Numbered from the stretch's first letter, positions 26,960-36,935 are shown. The stretch: DNA of 47,688 bases from Mariaggregatimicrobium sp964498785 (GCA_964498785.1 CAZCJL010000051.1:1-47688); one strand, 5' to 3'. Made by a program: numbers and translations. The notes: generated by a model from the letters alone, not told the origin.

Positions 26960-28459
26960 GTGAAATTACTAAATATTTATAAAATAAGTTTGGTTGTTGT
27001 TATAATGGCTTTTTTGGCTCCGCAGGCTTTGGCGCAGGATATAGAAGTGATAGATAATTTTGAATGGGCTGCCGGTATTGATGCAGAAGCGTATTATGAT
27101 AGTTTGGTTTCAAAAGGATGGGAACCGAGAGTTAAAGCCGATGCCCCCGGTGACAGACATCCTGATCTCAGCATCTCCTCACAGGCCATTGAAGGCGAAT
27201 ATTGTCTGGAGATTACTCAGCAACGGTCAAGTGACGACTATATTAAGTATACCTTTCCGGCAGGGTATGCAGATTGGAGTTCTTACAACTATCTATCATT
27301 TTGGATTAAAGCATCGGTTGAGATCGATGCGGGTTCCGGTGCTGTAAAAATTTATACAAGAGATTTTGAGCAGAGCTGGGGCAAATTAGATCCGGTGACT
27401 GTGGGTACGGATTGGACTTATATCGTTTATGAGCTTCCTGAGGACCCGGCAATGATCGATTCGTTGATGTATTTCCGGATTTTCTGTCGAGGCGACCAGG
27501 GATTCGATCTGCCGTTCAAATTATGGGTGGATGATGTTAAAGTGAGTGTGGATGATCCCCGCGGTCCATCGCTGTTGCTGGATGATTTTGAATGGGGCGC
27601 GTTTGTTACGGATAATGTCATCGATAGTTTGCGTGCCCATGACTGGAAAACCAGACTGGCTGATTATGATAGTTTGAACGGGTGGAGCATTTTCCCGGAT
27701 TATGGTCTTTCAGATGATGCTTATGAAGGGAAACGCGCATTACGAATGACTGCGTTCCGTGAGGAATCTGACTATATTAAACATAATTATGAATTCGATG
27801 ATAGCCTTGGCGTTTGGCACTATGGAGATTGGAGCGATTATAATTATCTATCTTTTTACATGAAAGGCGATCATGTCATTTCAGATACAATGAATGCGGT
27901 TCGTGTTTATTTGAACGACATTAACAAAGGATGGATAAAATACGATGTCCTGAATGTGGACACAACATATAACTGGTTTGTGATTGATCTAAATGAGCAA
28001 TGCACAACAATCGAGCGGGAAAACTTAAGATATATGCGGTTGCATTGTTACTCCACACACGGCGAACCGATTCCGTATTCCACATTCTGGGATTACTTCT
28101 TATTAACTTCATGGGATCCGAGAGAACCTGACAGCCCGATAACTGGTGTTAAAGCGAATTCTCCTGCCGCAACAACGCCGAAAACCATAGAATTAGCTCA
28201 AAATTATCCCAATCCGTTTAATCCGACGACCACAATTTCCTTTGCATTGAATAAACCCGCGAAAGTGAAATTAACAGTTTACAACTTGCTTGGCAGACAC
28301 GTAAAGACAATTCTGAATGGAAACATGGCTGCCGGTCACCATCAGGTTATGTGGGAAGGCACGAACGAAAGCCTGAATCAGGTACCCAGCGGTGTTTATT
28401 TCTATCGTCTTGAAGCGGATAAGCATTCCATGACTCGCAAAATGATTTTACTCAAATAG
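26960..28459 (+). CDS. Secreted protein with two carbohydrate-binding-like repeats and T9SS-type C-terminal domain
   Basis: A 499-residue secreted protein. GTG at 26960 is preferred because GGAGGAA lies 6 bases upstream and a clean signal peptide follows (MKLLNIYKISLVVVIMAFLAP..ALA-Q). Two homologous beta-sandwich modules follow (about 25-195 and 200-395), marked by DNFEWAAG/DDFEWGAF and SSYNYLSFWIK/SDYNYLSFYMK, and resembling carbohydrate-binding domains. The C-terminus is a T9SS-like tail (AQNYPNPFNPTTTISFAL ... MTRKMILLK). A surface glycan-binding role is likely and no catalytic motif is seen. An in-frame ATG at 26945 is the alternative start. Confidence 0.8.
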   Translation: MKLLNIYKISLVVVIMAFLAPQALAQDIEVIDNFEWAAGIDAEAYYDSLVSKGWEPRVKADAPGDRHPDLSISSQAIEGEYCLEITQQRSSDDYIKYTFPAGYADWSSYNYLSFWIKASVEIDAGSGAVKIYTRDFEQSWGKLDPVTVGTDWTYIVYELPEDPAMIDSLMYFRIFCRGDQGFDLPFKLWVDDVKVSVDDPRGPSLLLDDFEWGAFVTDNVIDSLRAHDWKTRLADYDSLNGWSIFPDYGLSDDAYEGKRALRMTAFREESDYIKHNYEFDDSLGVWHYGDWSDYNYLSFYMKGDHVISDTMNAVRVYLNDINKGWIKYDVLNVDTTYNWFVIDLNEQCTTIERENLRYMRLHCYSTHGEPIPYSTFWDYFLLTSWDPREPDSPITGVKANSPAATTPKTIELAQNYPNPFNPTTTISFALNKPAKVKLTVYNLLGRHVKTILNGNMAAGHHQVMWEGTNESLNQVPSGVYFYRLEADKHSMTRKMILLK

Positions 28460-28496
28460 TATCATATAACCAGATGATAGGTTAATCATTGAAAAG

Positions 28497-28526
28497 TTAA
28501 TTAGTTGACAGGATAACAGGATAAAC
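28497..28526 (+). repeat. Left arm of inverted repeat flanking a degraded gene
   Basis: GTTGACAGGATAACAGGATA-type repeat. Its inverted partner lies at 28819-28846, on the other side of most of the GxxExxY remnant. A third member of the family is at 13211-13242. Confidence 0.55.
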
Positions 28527-28581
28527 TGGATTAAAAAAAATAATAATCATGTTAATCATAAAAAAAGAGAATCATAACCTG

Positions 28582-28851
28582 ATGGAAATTAAAAAATGCA
28601 ACACAAAGATTTATCGGTTGTGCCTATCAAGTATATAACAAAATGGGATTTGGCTTTTTGGAATCGGTTTACGAAAAATGTCTGGCAATAGAATTAAAAA
28701 AAACACGTTTGCGAGTTGAATTTCAATTACCATCCGTGTTAATTATGATAACCAGCTCGTAATAAAATTTGCAGCCGATATCTTAGTAGAAGGGGTTGTT
28801 ATAGTAGAATTAAATCATGTAAATCCTGTTATTCTGTCTAAATTAAATTAG
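28582..28851 (+). pseudogene. Frameshifted GxxExxY protein remnant
   Basis: Reading across frames gives a GxxExxY family protein. The start is MEIKKCNTKIYRL (ATG 28582), then a second frame with CAYQVYNKMGFGFLESVYEK, then after a shift near 28728-28732 a third frame with VNYDNQLVIKFAADILVEG and VVIVELN. The usual C-terminal part is missing: the frame runs into the right repeat arm and stops at TAG 28849-28851. At least two frameshifts plus truncation make it non-functional. The rest of the 545-base gap is AT-rich. Confidence 0.75.
28819..28846 (-). repeat. Right arm of inverted repeat flanking a degraded gene
   Basis: AAATCCTGTTATTCTGTCTA-type sequence, inverted relative to 28497-28526. It forms the truncated 3' end of the GxxExxY remnant. 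Confidence 0.55.
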
Positions 28852-28973
28852 TTACGAATTCAAAGGGGCATTTGATACAAACTATAAGTAAAAAATGATT
28901 TTTTTGCAGCCGTGGAATATTTATTCACCGCTGCATTTATTTGATGATTTCAGGACGTAATTCTATCATAAAA

Positions 28974-28987
28974 CCGTTTGAAAACGG
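28974..28987 (+). promoter_or_regulatory. Small hairpin ahead of the TonB receptor start
   Basis: CCGTTT-GA-AAACGG forms a perfect 6-bp stem seven bases before the AAGGAG ribosome site of the receptor gene. It may influence translation, and nothing further can be shown. A larger imperfect hairpin (GCAGCCGTG.../...CACCGCTGC) lies at about 28907-28936. Confidence 0.3.
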
Positions 28988-29005
28988 CATTTTAAGGAGC
29001 TATAA

Positions 29006-32000
29006 ATGAAATATTTATCATGTCTTCTGTGTCTTCTTGTTTTTATAGGCGGAGGAGTATTAAAGGCGCAGCAAACGACGGGCAAAATTTCAGGACGAAT
29101 AGTTGATAAACAAACAAGTGAACCTTTACCTGGCGCGAATATTATTGTGGTAGGAACACAACTGGGAGCGGCGTCAGATAAAGATGGTGAGTTTTTTATC
29201 CTTAATATTCCACCTGGAAAATATGATGTGCGCGGGACAATGATGGGATATACATCGGTGGTAAAACAAGGTGTGTTTGTTAGTATTAACCGCACGTCAC
29301 AGGTTAATTTTGCCTTGTCAATGACGACATTGGATGTGAGTGAAGAGGTTGTTGTTGTTGCAGAGCGGGAGAAAGTGCGGGCTGATGTGTCCTTTTCCAC
29401 ATCGTATATCCAGTCCGACAATATTGAAATGACGCCGGCAACCAGCATCGAAAATGTCATCGCCCGCAGCGCGGGTATTAATAAGGATGATTTCGGACTG
29501 CAAATCAGGGGAATGGGTGAACAGGATATCGCTGTCTATGTAGATGGAATGACGTTTAATGATAATCGAAATGACAGACCTTACACGACCATTAATTATG
29601 ATCTGGTCAAAGAAATCGAAATTTTAACCGGTGGTTTTAGCGCGGAATACGGGAACGCCCGTGCTGGCATCATTAATTTGACGACAAAGGAAAGCGCGGA
29701 TCAATTTACCGGATCGTTCCGGTTGGAATATAGTCCCGCGGCCCTCAAGCATTTTGGACCTTACGCATTCAGTAATGAAAATTGGTGGGATTGGGGACGA
29801 TTTCAATACTTTGAACCTGCTCCGGACCTGAATAAAGACGGTGAACCGGATTTCATCGGCTGGAACGAATATTCCGAAGACCCGGCACGCAATATTTATA
29901 ACCTTACACCGGAGAATAACAAAAAGCTCTGGGATTATCAGCACCGAAAAGAAGTTTTGCATTACGGGGATTTAGCCGATTATACAATTCAAGCCACGTT
30001 TGGCGGACCGATCAAACCGGCGTGGGGATTTCTGGAAAACACCTCCTTTTATCTGGGACTTTATCGCAAGTTCGAGGCATACACGTATCAATTGAGTAAA
30101 CCAGGCGTATTAAATCAAAATATTAATCTAAAACTGATTCACAAATTCAGCCCAACGAAAAAGCTGACGCTTTTCGGAATGTACGGGGAAGATGAGGGCG
30201 CTGGTTATGATATTAATCAGCAACATGATTATATTAGTGATCCGAATTTTATTATCAAATATAATTTTTTGAATAGCGGGATTGCGAATACTCTTTTTGC
30301 AGTCGATAATATTTCCAATAACATTAAATGGTATAATACCTATGGCGGTGCGAAATGGACACACATGATTTCGCCGAAAACATACTATGATATTCGATTC
30401 CAGGGCACACATAAAAATTATTGGGCAAATATTCCCCCTGAACATCCATTTGCTTTCGAAGACAGCATCCGTGTCGGATATAAGGAGTATTTTTCCCTCG
30501 AAGACCGCGACGGCAATATCAGAGGATTTCCGGCATTTCCCAAATATTACAGCTATCATTATAAAACATTTCTGTATGACCAGAATGGTTACTGGCTACA
30601 TCGCCTGACTCACTCGCGCTGTTTTGATAGGTCGAATTTATATACCTTTGACCTGAAATTCGATATTACCAGCCAGATTTCAAATCGACATCAATTGAGA
30701 GCGGGTGTCGGACATACGTTTGACCGGATTCACGAATATCGTTATGCTTATGGCCCGGATTATCGAGGTGATTTTCAGGGAGAAGGCAAGCTTGATCATA
30801 CCGAGTGGGATGCGGATATTCATCACGGGTATGCGTATTTTCAGGATAAAATGGAATTTAAGGGGATTATCGTCAATGCCGGTTTGCGCTTCGATTACTG
30901 GCAGCCGGTTTCGCCGATGTACGATTTAACGGATAACTGGAGTAATGAAGATTTGCTGACCCGCGGGCATTTACTTGATTTTCGTGAACAAATGCCAAAG
31001 AAAGATATCAAGTTCAGATATCATTTCAGTCCGAGACTGGGGGTTGCTCATCCGATTACAGTCAATAGCAAAATATATTTCAATTACGGGCATTTCGTGG
31101 ATATCCCTGATCCGAATGATGTGTACTGGATTCAAATGGGCTCCATCGAGCGACTGGAAGCCCTCGGCAGTCCAAATTTAAATCTCTCCAAATCAATTAT
31201 GTACGAGGTCGGATATGAACATGATCTCGGCTTGTTCCGGGTCAATTTAAATGGCTATTATCATGATATCCGGGATGATGTTCGCCGGGTTGCATACACC
31301 TATTCCGCCACTGTCTATTATTACACATATCGAAACGATGAGTATAAGGAAACCAAAGGATTCGAGATTCGGCTGGACCGGAATTTTGGCAGCTGGTTGC
31401 GCGGCTTCATGAATTACGAGCACCGGTTTGCAGTTCGCGGCAGCTTCGGACCAACACAGATTCGACCGGACGATCCGTTTCTGGAACAGGAAAACGCAGC
31501 AGCAGAAGCGAAGAGCCGCGCCCGAAATACCATTGAACCGGTTCGTATTGCCAAAGCAAGCCTGAGTTTTATCTCTCCGAAAAATTGGGGGCCAGCAGTG
31601 ATGGGATTCGAGCCATTTGCCAACTGGATTCTCACCTGGGATTATTACTGGAGAAGCGGCACCCGGTTTCACTGGGACCTGACCGGTACAGTTGAGGAAC
31701 ACGTGAAAAACTGGAAATGGCGTGATTACAACATGCTCAATTTGAAATTGCAGCGTCGATTATTCGAAAACAAAGGCTTTGGCGTCGAGCTTTATCTCGA
31801 TGTATACAATGTTTTTAATATCAAGAATTTCAATGTGACCAAATATGGCGCCGGAATCTCCAAGGGGTCATATACCTCGCCTGGTAGCCCTTCGCGTATT
31901 TTTGCAGCTCATGGCCTGGATGGATCTGTAGAGTTTGATAACTATATGAAGCGAATTAAGGAGCTCGGAAAACAACCCGGTGATGCTGTGGAATATGAAT

Positions 32001-32074
32001 ATATGCCAAAACGAGAATATGTAACGTATCTGTTTCCGCGTGACATCTGGTTTGGTCTCAGGTTCTATTTCTAA
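29006..32074 (+). CDS. TonB-dependent outer-membrane receptor with carboxypeptidase-regulatory-like domain
   Basis: A 1022-residue receptor for active uptake across the outer membrane. After a signal peptide (1-22) there is an Ig-like N-terminal extension (GKISGRIVDKQTSEPLPGAN, about 25-115). A plug domain follows (SIENVIARSAGINKD, LQIRGMGEQDIAVYVDGM, GGFSAEYGNARAGIINLTTK), then a long beta barrel ending in an aromatic C-terminus (FGLRFYF). This architecture is that of SusC-like glycan importers and related receptors. No SusD gene is nearby, so it is not a textbook Sus pair. AAGGAG precedes the ATG. The next gene starts 20 bases downstream. Confidence 0.88.
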   Translation: MKYLSCLLCLLVFIGGGVLKAQQTTGKISGRIVDKQTSEPLPGANIIVVGTQLGAASDKDGEFFILNIPPGKYDVRGTMMGYTSVVKQGVFVSINRTSQVNFALSMTTLDVSEEVVVVAEREKVRADVSFSTSYIQSDNIEMTPATSIENVIARSAGINKDDFGLQIRGMGEQDIAVYVDGMTFNDNRNDRPYTTINYDLVKEIEILTGGFSAEYGNARAGIINLTTKESADQFTGSFRLEYSPAALKHFGPYAFSNENWWDWGRFQYFEPAPDLNKDGEPDFIGWNEYSEDPARNIYNLTPENNKKLWDYQHRKEVLHYGDLADYTIQATFGGPIKPAWGFLENTSFYLGLYRKFEAYTYQLSKPGVLNQNINLKLIHKFSPTKKLTLFGMYGEDEGAGYDINQQHDYISDPNFIIKYNFLNSGIANTLFAVDNISNNIKWYNTYGGAKWTHMISPKTYYDIRFQGTHKNYWANIPPEHPFAFEDSIRVGYKEYFSLEDRDGNIRGFPAFPKYYSYHYKTFLYDQNGYWLHRLTHSRCFDRSNLYTFDLKFDITSQISNRHQLRAGVGHTFDRIHEYRYAYGPDYRGDFQGEGKLDHTEWDADIHHGYAYFQDKMEFKGIIVNAGLRFDYWQPVSPMYDLTDNWSNEDLLTRGHLLDFREQMPKKDIKFRYHFSPRLGVAHPITVNSKIYFNYGHFVDIPDPNDVYWIQMGSIERLEALGSPNLNLSKSIMYEVGYEHDLGLFRVNLNGYYHDIRDDVRRVAYTYSATVYYYTYRNDEYKETKGFEIRLDRNFGSWLRGFMNYEHRFAVRGSFGPTQIRPDDPFLEQENAAAEAKSRARNTIEPVRIAKASLSFISPKNWGPAVMGFEPFANWILTWDYYWRSGTRFHWDLTGTVEEHVKNWKWRDYNMLNLKLQRRLFENKGFGVELYLDVYNVFNIKNFNVTKYGAGISKGSYTSPGSPSRIFAAHGLDGSVEFDNYMKRIKELGKQPGDAVEYEYMPKREYVTYLFPRDIWFGLRFYF

Positions 32075-32094
32075 TCAAATTGCAGGAGTCATTC

Positions 32095-34101
32095 ATGACG
32101 ATAAAAAAAGTGGTATTAATAGGTATTTTCACACTCTTCATCATGTCTCTGAATGCGGACATTGTTGAAGCGCAGCGTGATGTGCTTCAAGTCGGCACAT
32201 TGTGGGAAATGTTAGGTTACAGCAGGCATCCGTCTGGTTATCGCGAAAAATGGTTGCGCTGGCCAGGTGGCCACGAAGATACGCCCCGCGTGCCCGGTGG
32301 TATGCGAACATGCTCCACGGGTCCGCAATTAGTGATTTTGATTAAAGATTATGTGGATTTTTATGATGATGAGTTTGCTTTTTATGAACCATCTGGTCCA
32401 GTCGATTGCATGATTTTGCCGGACTATGAAGTTACCAAATATGTGCGTTCACATATCACGTCAACGACGGTGATTGATCCGGCAGGTAATCAAAAGCAAA
32501 ATGTTGTCGAACAATTGGGCTACAATTTACGGGAGGATCCGAATATCCTGTCTGATGAAAAAATTATCGAGTATAATTTTTTCAGTAACGGAATGATTGA
32601 AAAATCAACGTACTACGCCTGGGCAAATCAATTTCATGACGATTATATCATTCGTGTCGTAACTCTTTACAACACAGGAAATACAGACTGTGATCCGACC
32701 ACGATCGAAGAGGATGCCAAGCGGATCGCCAACATTTATGTGGGATATTTTTCGATGATTCTCCATCCCTGCGGAAAAGGAGACGGACAGGCATCGTATG
32801 ATGACACCGGCACACTGGATGGCTATATCGACTATTACGGAAACGAACCAGGAGACAGTTTGCGGATCATCTACGGATTTGATGGCGATGATCCCGAAGT
32901 TCCCGGCGATGACCGCGGCGATCCCTTTCCCGAACGCTATAATGATGATGATAACCATGATCCCAAAGACCTTTATTCTGCCGGTGAGCTTATTTCTGCA
33001 ATGTACGCCGGGTACGGTTTGTTACATGCCGACACATCTCCGGATGATCGGACAGATGATATTACACAGCCATTTTCAACCGGACGCGGGGACTGGAGTA
33101 CTGCTGCGGGTTGGTTGCGGGAAGATAAATACATTTATATTTTTAATAAAGGAGAAACAAAACATATAAAACCTGCAGATCAATCGCTTCCGCCGGCAAG
33201 AAACAATCAATCTGCGTGGATGGGAATGGGACCATATTCCATTGGACCAGATGATTCGTTGAAATTTGTGTTCGTCCATGCTGTGAATGGACCGACGATT
33301 GAAAAATGCAAGGACATCGGTGCAAAGTGGCTAAACGGTGAAATCACTGATCAGGAAAAAAATGTGTTTATAGCCGGGTCACGAGATTCACTGTTGAAAG
33401 TCACTGGTCGTGCAAAGTGGAACTGGCAAAACAGATTATCTCAGGGATTGAGTATTCCTATGGCGCCAATGCCGCCGAAAAATTTTGTTGTTGAATCAAA
33501 AAAACTAATGATTCATTTGAAATGGGATTTGTCTCCCACCCCGAATGTTGCCAATTACCGAATCTATCGCAAAGAAGGCGATTATCACGGCGACATGCAG
33601 TTGATTGCGGAGCTTCCTGCGAGTCAAACTGAATACGAAGATGAAGACATCAATCTGGGAGTTGCTTATTATTACAGCGTTACTGCCGTTTCCGATGGAT
33701 CAGAAAATAATGATCCTTCATGTTACGGAAAACCATTGGAAAGCAGCCGATTTTATAATCGCTCGACATATCCTGCCAGAGCCTATCGCGGCAGCCTGGA
33801 AAATCTGAGTTCGGTCAGAGTCGTGCCAAATCCGTTTAATCTGGCGCAGGCATCTAAATGGCCCGGTGAATGGGATCGCATTACATTTACCAATCTGACA
33901 TCGGATTGTACGATCCGTGTGTTCAATGTTGCCGGCGATCATATTAAAACGCTGCGGCATAAAGATGATTCAGCTTACGAACACTGGTCTCCCATTCTGA
34001 CGGATGAAAATCTTTTTCCGAATGCCGGAATTTATGTTTATCACATTAAAGACAACAACACCGGGGAGACTGCGCACGGGAAGTTCGTGCTAATCAGATA
34101 A
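32095..34101 (+). CDS. Secreted protein with FN3-like domain and sorting-type C-terminus, unknown function
   Basis: A 668-residue exported protein. ATG at 32095 (GGAG 7 bases upstream) is preferred over an in-frame TTG at 32080. A signal peptide ends near ADIVEA-Q. The central ~400 residues are rich in Asp/Gly (FDGDDPEVPGDDRGDPFPER) and resemble no family I know. An FN3-like module follows (PPKNFVVESKKLMIHLKWD, VANYRIYRKEGDY). The end has VRVVPNPFN and a GIYVYHIKD..GKFVLIR tail, related to T9SS-like sorting domains. Its place between a TonB receptor and a PorV-like protein suggests a surface partner of the receptor. Confidence 0.75.
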   Translation: MTIKKVVLIGIFTLFIMSLNADIVEAQRDVLQVGTLWEMLGYSRHPSGYREKWLRWPGGHEDTPRVPGGMRTCSTGPQLVILIKDYVDFYDDEFAFYEPSGPVDCMILPDYEVTKYVRSHITSTTVIDPAGNQKQNVVEQLGYNLREDPNILSDEKIIEYNFFSNGMIEKSTYYAWANQFHDDYIIRVVTLYNTGNTDCDPTTIEEDAKRIANIYVGYFSMILHPCGKGDGQASYDDTGTLDGYIDYYGNEPGDSLRIIYGFDGDDPEVPGDDRGDPFPERYNDDDNHDPKDLYSAGELISAMYAGYGLLHADTSPDDRTDDITQPFSTGRGDWSTAAGWLREDKYIYIFNKGETKHIKPADQSLPPARNNQSAWMGMGPYSIGPDDSLKFVFVHAVNGPTIEKCKDIGAKWLNGEITDQEKNVFIAGSRDSLLKVTGRAKWNWQNRLSQGLSIPMAPMPPKNFVVESKKLMIHLKWDLSPTPNVANYRIYRKEGDYHGDMQLIAELPASQTEYEDEDINLGVAYYYSVTAVSDGSENNDPSCYGKPLESSRFYNRSTYPARAYRGSLENLSSVRVVPNPFNLAQASKWPGEWDRITFTNLTSDCTIRVFNVAGDHIKTLRHKDDSAYEHWSPILTDENLFPNAGIYVYHIKDNNTGETAHGKFVLIR

Positions 34102-34123
34102 TATGTTTATGGAGGCATACTCG

Positions 34124-35152
34124 ATGTATGATATAAAAAAACAATTCGTTTTTATGTTAATGATAGCTCTGGTCACTGTTTTGGTTACATCCCTGTACGG
34201 ACAAAATTATAAAAAAACCGGTCAGGCTGGAATGACGTTCCTGAAAATCGATGGCAACGCGCGGGCAGCAGCGTTGGGAGGAAGTTACGTCGCCCGGAAC
34301 GCGGATGTCATTTCGATTTTCTATAATCCGGCAGGACTTGGCACAATGGAAGGCGCTGCGATTTCTATCAGCCAGACAAACTGGATTGCGGATATAAAGC
34401 ATAATTCCATTGCTGCGGCGTATTCGTTCGGAAAATGGGGCGTTGTGGGATTGAGTCTTGTGGACATGGATTACGGGACGCTTCATGGCACAACCGTCAG
34501 TTTTTCCAGTTCCCAGAGTTTTGGTTTCGAATATGAAGAAACCGGAACGTTTGAAGTGGATGACTATGCCATCGGAATGGCGTATGCTACAAGTGTTACA
34601 GACCGCTTCAATGTCGGAATCCATGTTCGTTATGTTAAAGAAGATATGGGGGAAAATTTCATTCAAATCGGGGATGTGCAGAAATTATCACAAAATGAAG
34701 TGGATAATTTCGCCGTGGATGTCGGCACCATTTATAACACCGGATTCAAAGATTTGACTCTGGGTATGTCGGTTCGAAATTTTTCCCCGGAAACCACGTA
34801 TCCCAATTTGAATGAAGGCTTTTACATGCCGCTTGTCTATTCGGTCGGTGTTGCGGTCGATTTATTTAAATTTTTCATTCCAAAGTCCGAATCACAGAAA
34901 TTGATGATATGCATTGAAGGACAGCACCCGAATGACAGTCTGGAGCGATTAAATATAGGTGCAGAGTATCAATATACCGATTGGTTTTTCCTGCGAGGCG
35001 GATACAAAATCAATTACGACATTGAAGATTTTTCCGGCGGATTGGGCGTTAATTTAGAGGTTGCCGGAATGAATTTACAATTTGACTACGCGGTTTCCAG
35101 AATCAAGTATTTTGATAATGTGAACAGATTGTCGCTGACAATCAATCTTTAA
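34124..35152 (+). CDS. PorV/PorQ-family outer-membrane protein
   Basis: A 342-residue beta-barrel protein of the PorV/PorQ (UPF0164-like) type, used in type IX secretion or as an outer-membrane channel. ATG at 34124 with GGAGG upstream is preferred over 34103. After a signal peptide comes the family signature QAGMTFLKID-GNARAAALGGSYVA, then IFYNPAGLGTMEG. Amphipathic strands follow to the end (LSLTINL). Its presence fits the T9SS-like sorting tails of neighbouring proteins. Confidence 0.83.
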   Translation: MYDIKKQFVFMLMIALVTVLVTSLYGQNYKKTGQAGMTFLKIDGNARAAALGGSYVARNADVISIFYNPAGLGTMEGAAISISQTNWIADIKHNSIAAAYSFGKWGVVGLSLVDMDYGTLHGTTVSFSSSQSFGFEYEETGTFEVDDYAIGMAYATSVTDRFNVGIHVRYVKEDMGENFIQIGDVQKLSQNEVDNFAVDVGTIYNTGFKDLTLGMSVRNFSPETTYPNLNEGFYMPLVYSVGVAVDLFKFFIPKSESQKLMICIEGQHPNDSLERLNIGAEYQYTDWFFLRGGYKINYDIEDFSGGLGVNLEVAGMNLQFDYAVSRIKYFDNVNRLSLTINL

Positions 35153-35180
35153 AAAAAATATAAGAGGTAGAAATCAGCTT

Positions 35181-36812
35181 ATGAAAGCTCAAATAATTTC
35201 GTTTTTCATTATTGTTTTTTTCCTGATAGTCATCAATGACAGCACAGCAGGGTCAGGTATTCCGGCATTTCCCGGAGCAGAAGGCTATGGATCAACTACA
35301 CCCGGCGGACGCGGGGGACAGGTGCTTTTTGTGACAAACCTGAATGATAATGGTCCCGGAAGTTTGCGGGAAGCCTGCAAAACCAGCGGCCCCCGAATTG
35401 TTGTTTTCAGGGTTGCGGGGACTATTGAATTGGAATCTGATTTAAAAATCCACAGTCCCTATATTACCATTGCCGGACAAACAGCGCCCGGCGGCGGTAT
35501 TTGCGTGAAAAATTTTCCGCTGATCATCTCAACAACGCATGATGTTGTTGTCCGTTATTTGCGATTTCGGCATGGCGATGTATCAGGAAACGATGGCGAT
35601 GCACTCTGGATTGTCCGCTCCAGAAACGTCCTCATTGATCACTGCTCCACAAGCTGGTCGATCGACGAAACCCTGTCTGTTACCTATTCCGATAGTGTGA
35701 CAGTTCAGTGGTGCTTCATTACAGAAAGTTTAAATAATTCAATACATTCAAAAGGAGAACACGGTTACGGAGGTTTAATTGCTTACATTCAGGATGGCAA
35801 AATATCGGAGCATCACAATCTGTGGGCGCACCATCGCAGCCGCAATCCGCGCCCCGGATCCACAGCCGATCTTTCCCTGCCTGGATTGATATTTGATTTT
35901 CGCAACAATCTTATCTACAATTGGGGAAGCAAAGCTGGCTATTCCGTTTCGGGTTATCCCGTTATAAAAATGAATTATATCGGGAATTACCTTCGTCCAG
36001 GACCCTCTACCAGCAGCTCTGTCCGCGACGAAGCATTTGACTCAGCCAGCCTGTTAACGGAAATTTACATCGAAGATAATCTGATTAATGATAGCAATAG
36101 CGATTGGGATATGATCACCGGAACATACACAAAATCCGAAGAGCCATTTCCAACACCGCCGATGACCACGGATTCGCCGGATAGCACTTTTTATAAAGTC
36201 CTGAAGTATGCCGGTGCAACGCTGCCAAAACGGGATGCTGTCGATTTACGAGTGGTTGAGACCGTTATGAATAACACCGGCAGCATTATTGATTCACAGG
36301 AAGAAGTCGGTGCCTGGCCAGTGCTGGAATCCGGCACTCCGTATCCTGATGAAGATCAGGACGGAATGGACGACGATTGGGAACTGGCGCATGGTCTGGA
36401 TCCCAATTATAAGGATGACTATAACGAAGACCCGAATAACAACGGCTACACCAATATCGAAGAATTTTTGAACGGCACGGATCCGATGGCTGCTGTCGGT
36501 GTCGAGCGTGTGGCATCGAACGAGACCACGCCGGAATCGTTCACACTCGATCAAAATTATCCCAATCCGTTCAATATGTCCACAACAATCCGCTATTATT
36601 TGAATCAGCCGGAAAACGTGACTGTGAAGATTTATAATCTGGAAGGACAAAAAATTCGAACGCTGGTGAATGGTTTTCGAAATCAGGGTAGTCATCTCAT
36701 TTCCTGGAATGGTGAAGGAGAAAATGGTGCAGTCGTCAGCAGCGGCGTTTATTACTATGAATTGACTGCCGGCGCTGAACGGGATGTACGCAAAATGATC
36801 CTGCTCAAGTGA
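35181..36812 (+). CDS. Pectate-lyase-like protein (PL1 type) with T9SS-type C-terminal domain
   Basis: A 543-residue secreted parallel beta-helix enzyme likely to cleave pectate or a similar uronate polymer by beta-elimination. Features: signal peptide (1-24); AFPGAEGYGSTTPGGRGG and LREACKTSGPRIVVFRVAGT typical of PL1-like proteins; DGDALWIVRSRNVLIDHCS and HHRSRNPRPG with the catalytic-type R-x-P-R. A Ca-binding-like linker follows (DEDQDGMDDDWE ... DPNNNGYTN). The C-terminus is a Por-type sorting domain (LDQNYPNPFNMSTTI ... VRKMILLK). An exact polymer cannot be assigned. Confidence 0.83.
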   Translation: MKAQIISFFIIVFFLIVINDSTAGSGIPAFPGAEGYGSTTPGGRGGQVLFVTNLNDNGPGSLREACKTSGPRIVVFRVAGTIELESDLKIHSPYITIAGQTAPGGGICVKNFPLIISTTHDVVVRYLRFRHGDVSGNDGDALWIVRSRNVLIDHCSTSWSIDETLSVTYSDSVTVQWCFITESLNNSIHSKGEHGYGGLIAYIQDGKISEHHNLWAHHRSRNPRPGSTADLSLPGLIFDFRNNLIYNWGSKAGYSVSGYPVIKMNYIGNYLRPGPSTSSSVRDEAFDSASLLTEIYIEDNLINDSNSDWDMITGTYTKSEEPFPTPPMTTDSPDSTFYKVLKYAGATLPKRDAVDLRVVETVMNNTGSIIDSQEEVGAWPVLESGTPYPDEDQDGMDDDWELAHGLDPNYKDDYNEDPNNNGYTNIEEFLNGTDPMAAVGVERVASNETTPESFTLDQNYPNPFNMSTTIRYYLNQPENVTVKIYNLEGQKIRTLVNGFRNQGSHLISWNGEGENGAVVSSGVYYYELTAGAERDVRKMILLK

Positions 36813-36827
36813 GCAGCACTTTTCTCG

Positions 36828-36935
36828 TCCCGACGGTTTCCGTCGGGATGGCTGATATGACGCTTTGCGTCATTGGACTTCAGGGATTACGACGCAAAGC
36901 GTCGATGAATGCATTCCCACGCCGGAGCGTGGGAA
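36828..36935. repeat. Cluster of four short hairpin repeats
   Basis: Hairpins, in order: TCCCGACGG-ttt-CCGTCGGGA (36828-36848), ATGACGC-ttt-GCGTCAT (36857-36873), GACGC-aaa-GCGTC (36891-36903), and TTCCCACGC-cgga-GCGTGGGAA (36914-36935). The second and third are inverted copies of each other. No T-run follows any of them, so they look like REP-type palindromes rather than terminators, though they may stop processing or exonuclease decay. Confidence 0.65.
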
